A DNA stretch of 64,000 nucleotides, taken from contig ML664163.1 in NCBI GenBank assembly GCA_007570785.1, positions 770,389 through 834,388 on the forward strand. Reading direction: 5' to 3'. The translations under genes and the position numbers were made by a program. Source of the DNA: Antilocapra americana (Eukaryota; Chordata; Mammalia; Artiodactyla; Antilocapridae). Under the pieces are notes generated by a model. That model saw nothing but the letters and a program-made list of their open reading frames with translations, was not told the DNA's origin and did not search any database. Every line of letters begins with the position of its first letter. Positions within the stretch are counted from its first letter, which is position 1. Below are positions 61,800 to 64,000 of this stretch, in pieces.

Positions 61800-64000
61800 T
61801 GCACTTTTTTTTTTCCTTAACTCCCTAACTGTCCCTCCCCGACACCTTCCTCCCTGGTAACCATAGGTTCATTCTCTTAAGTCCATGAGTCTATTTCTGT
61901 TCCGTAAATAGATTTATGCCTTATTATTCTACATTCTGAATATAGCTGGTAGCATATATTTCTCTGACTTAACTCATTATGACAATCTCTAGATCCATCC
62001 ATGTTCCTGCAAATGGCATTATTACATTCTTTTAATGGCTGAGTACTATTCCATTATGTGTGGGGGTGGTATAGGTGTGTGTGTGGGTGTATACCACATC
62101 CATTTAAATGTCAAATGACACTTAGGTTGCTTCCATGTCTTGGCTGTTATAAATAGTGCTGCTATGAACATTTGCAGTATGTTCCATAATGCTGCATGTA
62201 GTAATACGGAAGTTGTGTGTAATATGAAGTAATATGTAAATAGTGTTGCATATATCTTTTGAAATTAGAGTTTTCTCTGGATATATGCCCCGGAGTGGGA
62301 TTGTTAGATCATAGGGTAACTGTTTTTAGTTGTTTAAGAAACCTCCATTCACACTCACCTAGAGCCAGACATTCTGGAAGGTGAAGTCAAGTGGGCCTTA
62401 GAAAGCATCACTACAAACAAAGCTAGTGGAAGTGATGGAATTCCAGTTGAGCTATTTCAAATCCTGAAAGATGATGCTGTGAAAGTGCTGCACTCAATAT
62501 GCCAGCAAATTTGGAAAACTTAGCAATGGCGACAGGACTGGAAAAGGTCAGTTTACATTCCTATTCCAAAGAAAGGCAATGCCAAAAAATGCTCAAACTA
62601 CCGCACAGTTGCACTCATTTCACACACTAGTAAAGTAATGCTCAAAATTCTCCAAGCCAGCCTTCAGCAATACATGAACTGTGAACTTCCAGATGTTCAA
62701 GCTGGTTTTAGAAAAGGCAGAGAAACCAGAAATCAAATTGCCAACATCCACTGGATTATCGAAAAAGCAAGAGAGTTCCACAAAAACATCTACTTCTGCT
62801 TTATTGACTATGCCACAGCCTTTGACTGTGTGGATCACAATAAACTGTGGAAAATTCTGAAAGAGATGGGAATGCCAGACCATCTGACCTGTCTCTTGAG
62901 AAACCTGTATGTAGGTCAGGAAGCAACAGTTAGAACTGGGCATGGAACAACAGACTGGTTCTAAATAGGAAAAGGAGTACATCAAGGCTGTATATTGTCA
63001 CCCTGCTTATTTAACTTCTATGCAGAGTACATCATGAGAAACGCTAGGCTAAAAGAAGCACAAGCTGGAGTCAAGATTGCCAGGAGAAATATCAATAACC
63101 TCAGATATGCAGACAACACCACCCTTATGGCAGAGTGAAGAGGAACTAAAAAGCCTCTTGCTGAAAGTGAAAGAGGAGAGTGAAAAAGTTGGCTTAAGGC
63201 TCAACATTAAGAAAACTAAGATCATGGCATCCCGTCCCATCACTTCATGGCAAATAGATGGGGAAACAGTGGAAACAGTGTCAGACTTTATTTGTTTGGG
63301 CTCCAAAATCACTGCAGATGGTGATTGCAGCCATGAAATCAAAAGACGCCTACTCCTTGGAAGGAAAGTTATGGCCAACCTGGATAGCATATTGAAAAGC
63401 AGAGACATTACTTTGTCAACAACGGTCCGTCTAGTCAAGGCTATGGTTTTTCCAGTAGTCATGTATGGATGTGAGAGTTGGACAGTGAAAAAGACTGAGT
63501 GCCAAAGAATTGATGCTTTTGAACTGTGGTGTTGGAGAAGACTCTTGACAGTCCCTTGGACTGCATGGAGATCCATCCAGTCCATCCTAAAGGAGATCAG
63601 TCCTGGGTGTTCATTGGAAGGACTGATGTTGAAGCTGAAACTCCAATACTTTGGCCACCTCATGCAAAGAGTTTATTCATTGGAAAAGACGCTGATGCTG
63701 GAAAGGATTGGTGGCAGGAGGAGAAGGGTAAGACAGGATGAGATGGCTGGATGGCATCACCGACTTGATGGACATGGGTTTGGGTGGACTCTGGGAGTTG
63801 GTGATGGACAGGGAGGCCTGGTGTGCTGCGGTTCATGGGGTCGCAAAGAGTCGGACACGACTGAGCAACTGAACTGAACAGAAGAAACCTCCATACTGCT
63901 TTTCATAGTGGCTGTACCAATTTGCATTCCCACCAACAGTGTAGAGATTTTTCTTTTCTACACACCCTCTTCAACACTTGTTTATAGATTTTTTGATGAT
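61800..64000 (+). mobile_element. Old L1 3' region, split by BovB
   Basis: Sequence such as gatccatccatgttcctgca, aatggctgagtactattcca and gcattcccaccaacagtgta is typical of old mammalian L1 3' regions. It runs to about 62348, is interrupted by the BovB, and resumes at 63895 to the window edge. Confidence 0.75.
62349..63881 (+). mobile_element. BovB LINE, 5'-truncated, nested in an old L1
   Basis: Covers the RT domain to the tail and retains frames of 108 and 266 codons (62638-62964, 63077-63877). Stops at about 62521 and 62962 and a two-base deletion near 63133 break it. The catalytic box reads YADN instead of YADD near 63108. An exact 13-bp target duplication, aagaaacctccat, is at 62336-62348 and 63882-63894. 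The L1 sequence on either side joins smoothly when the BovB is removed. Confidence 0.95.

Noticed and set aside
63077..63877. 266-codon open frame near the right edge as a possible gene.
   Set aside because: It is the distal part of BovB reverse transcriptase in a truncated, target-duplicated copy with a mutated catalytic box.

Overview
This is a piece of a ruminant (bovid) chromosome. The repeat content shows this directly: seven BovB LINE copies, about a dozen and a half Bov-tA SINEs and older CHR-type SINEs, on top of eroded L1, L2, MIR and DNA-transposon fossils shared by mammals. I cannot tell cattle from sheep, goat or another bovid by reading. DNA is AT-rich outside a single CpG-rich promoter near 32.1-32.8 kb.

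Two protein-coding genes lie head to head across that promoter. On the minus strand, positions 1366-32.4 kb hold the 5' part of DZIP3 (an RNA-binding RING-type E3 ubiquitin ligase). The start-codon exon and three following coding exons are visible (13775-13876, 9789-9858, 7260-7415, 1366-1482). A non-coding first exon is inferred near 32141. The rest of the gene runs off the left edge. On the plus strand, positions 32633-58186 hold what looks like the complete coding region of CIP2A (KIAA1524), an inhibitor of the tumour suppressor phosphatase PP2A. I reconstructed 21 coding exons whose phases join without a break into 908 codons plus stop. Human CIP2A is about 905 residues.

The best find is CIP2A intron 10 (44158-45433). 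It does not follow GT-AG but reads as a U12-dependent AT-AC intron: ATATCCTT donor, TTTCTTAAC branch site and AC acceptor, and splicing there restores the expected protein. Two other CIP2A introns carry short tandem duplications that copy the splice acceptor (an exact 54-bp duplication before exon 7, and a 30/34-bp one before exon 20). In both, use of the extra acceptor would bring in a stop codon quickly.

The rest of the window is intron or flank filled with repeats. Many insertions still show target-site duplications, which I list. Nesting is frequent: a Bov-tA dimer inside a polyadenylated retrocopy in CIP2A intron 4, and BovB copies inside an old L1 at both 20.2-23.5 kb and 62.3-63.9 kb. 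From about 58.2 kb onward lie the CIP2A 3' UTR and downstream DNA with old repeats. I saw no tRNA or rRNA gene, no CRISPR array and no additional intact gene. The remaining open frames longer than 60 codons are BovB/Bov-tA debris or chance.
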